The position numbers and the translations under genes are program-made. From Nitrosomonadales bacterium (GTDB lineage: Bacteria; Pseudomonadota; Gammaproteobacteria; Burkholderiales; Gallionellaceae), in the NCBI GenBank assembly GCA_016214695.1, contig JACRNY010000001.1:1054001-1118000 (forward strand): a stretch of 64,000 nucleotides of DNA, read 5' to 3'. A model generated the notes under the pieces. That model was not told the origin of the DNA, did not search any database, and worked only from the letters and a program-made list of their open reading frames with translations. Positions within the stretch are counted from its first letter, which is position 1. Each line of letters opens with the position of its first letter. This document shows positions 63,439 through 64,000 of the stretch, piece after piece.

Positions 63439-64000
63439 TCAACGCAGGCCCTGTACGGGCTGCTCGGCAGGCAAACTGTTCAGCTTGGTATAACCCGACA
63501 CACTGTTGCGCAAAGCGTCCAGCGGGTCGGAGCCGATGCGTACCAGGTCGTTCAATTCCAACTGCAGGAAGACGCCGGTGGAACGTTCACGGGTGGCGGT
63601 CGTGAAGCTTTGCGCCACGAAACGCATCGCCCAGCAGGCCTGATTATACTCAAGCCCGGCCAACGCTTCCAAAGAACGCTGGTCCTGCAGGGAGTAGTTC
63701 AACCGCGCCACCCCGTGCCAGCGGGAGTACAAGGGCCATTGCCCCGACACATCCGCCTGACGCAATGTGTTGCGGGTGAAACGGTAGCCGAAATTGAACA
63801 GTTTTCCTGCCTCGGGATTGTAACGTGCCCTGACGTTATACGATTCCGTATGCGCCTGATTCGGGTTGTACTGGTACAGGCTGTCCAGCGACCAGGCTCT
63901 GGTCAGTTTTCCGCCGATACTGAGCAGGATATCCGAACGGCTGGTGTTGCCTGTCGGCGTGGCCAGGTTCACCCGTGGTGCTGTGAAGCTGAAGCGTTCT
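63439..64000 (-). CDS. lptD: LPS-assembly protein LptD, C-terminal part (5' end beyond window)
   Basis: Upstream of surA; beta-barrel-like YQYNPNQAHTESYNVRARYNPEAGKLFNFGYRFTR..., GLEYNQACWAMRFVAQSF. Confidence 0.9.
   Translation of the reverse strand, partial: ERFSFTAPRVNLATPTGNTSRSDILLSIGGKLTRAWSLDSLYQYNPNQAHTESYNVRARYNPEAGKLFNFGYRFTRNTLRQADVSGQWPLYSRWHGVARLNYSLQDQRSLEALAGLEYNQACWAMRFVAQSFTTATRERSTGVFLQLELNDLVRIGSDPLDALRNSVSGYTKLNSLPAEQPVQGLR

Overview
This 64 kb window is a gene-dense, GC-rich chromosomal segment from a betaproteobacterium. The gene order (pilMNOPQ-aroKB-dgt-gltBD-hemE, mreBCD-mrdA-rodA-rlpA, gatCAB, surA-pdxA-ksgA) resembles Nitrosomonadales/Gallionellaceae-type genomes; that placement is an inference. 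It is almost entirely housekeeping: cell shape, peptidoglycan, type IV pilus secretin assembly, tetrapyrrole, thiamine and glutamate synthesis, tRNA amidation and DNA replication restart. I found no prophage, transposase, CRISPR array or defence island. The signals not explained by ordinary genes are in the spacers. (1) A run of plus-strand stem-loops ends in a strong rho-independent terminator (about 56,478-56,578) between two minus-strand genes, hemB and engB; it looks like an unannotated small RNA with CU-rich, anti-Shine-Dalgarno-like loops. (2) A family of long foldback elements spans the spacers between co-directional genes, from upstream stop codon to downstream start codon (hemL/engB, gltB/gltD, mreD/mrdA). 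(3) A terminator-like hairpin lies in the presumed gltB leader. (4) A perfect DnaA box lies upstream of priA. Protein-level curiosities are a fused aroK-aroB gene, a DUF3050 heme-oxygenase-fold gene inside the gatCAB operon, a NYN + OST-HTH/LOTUS protein, and an orphan membrane-anchored TAXI-type binding protein 14 nt from a tRNA-Arg. All calls come from reading the sequence and supplied translations; no database search was run.
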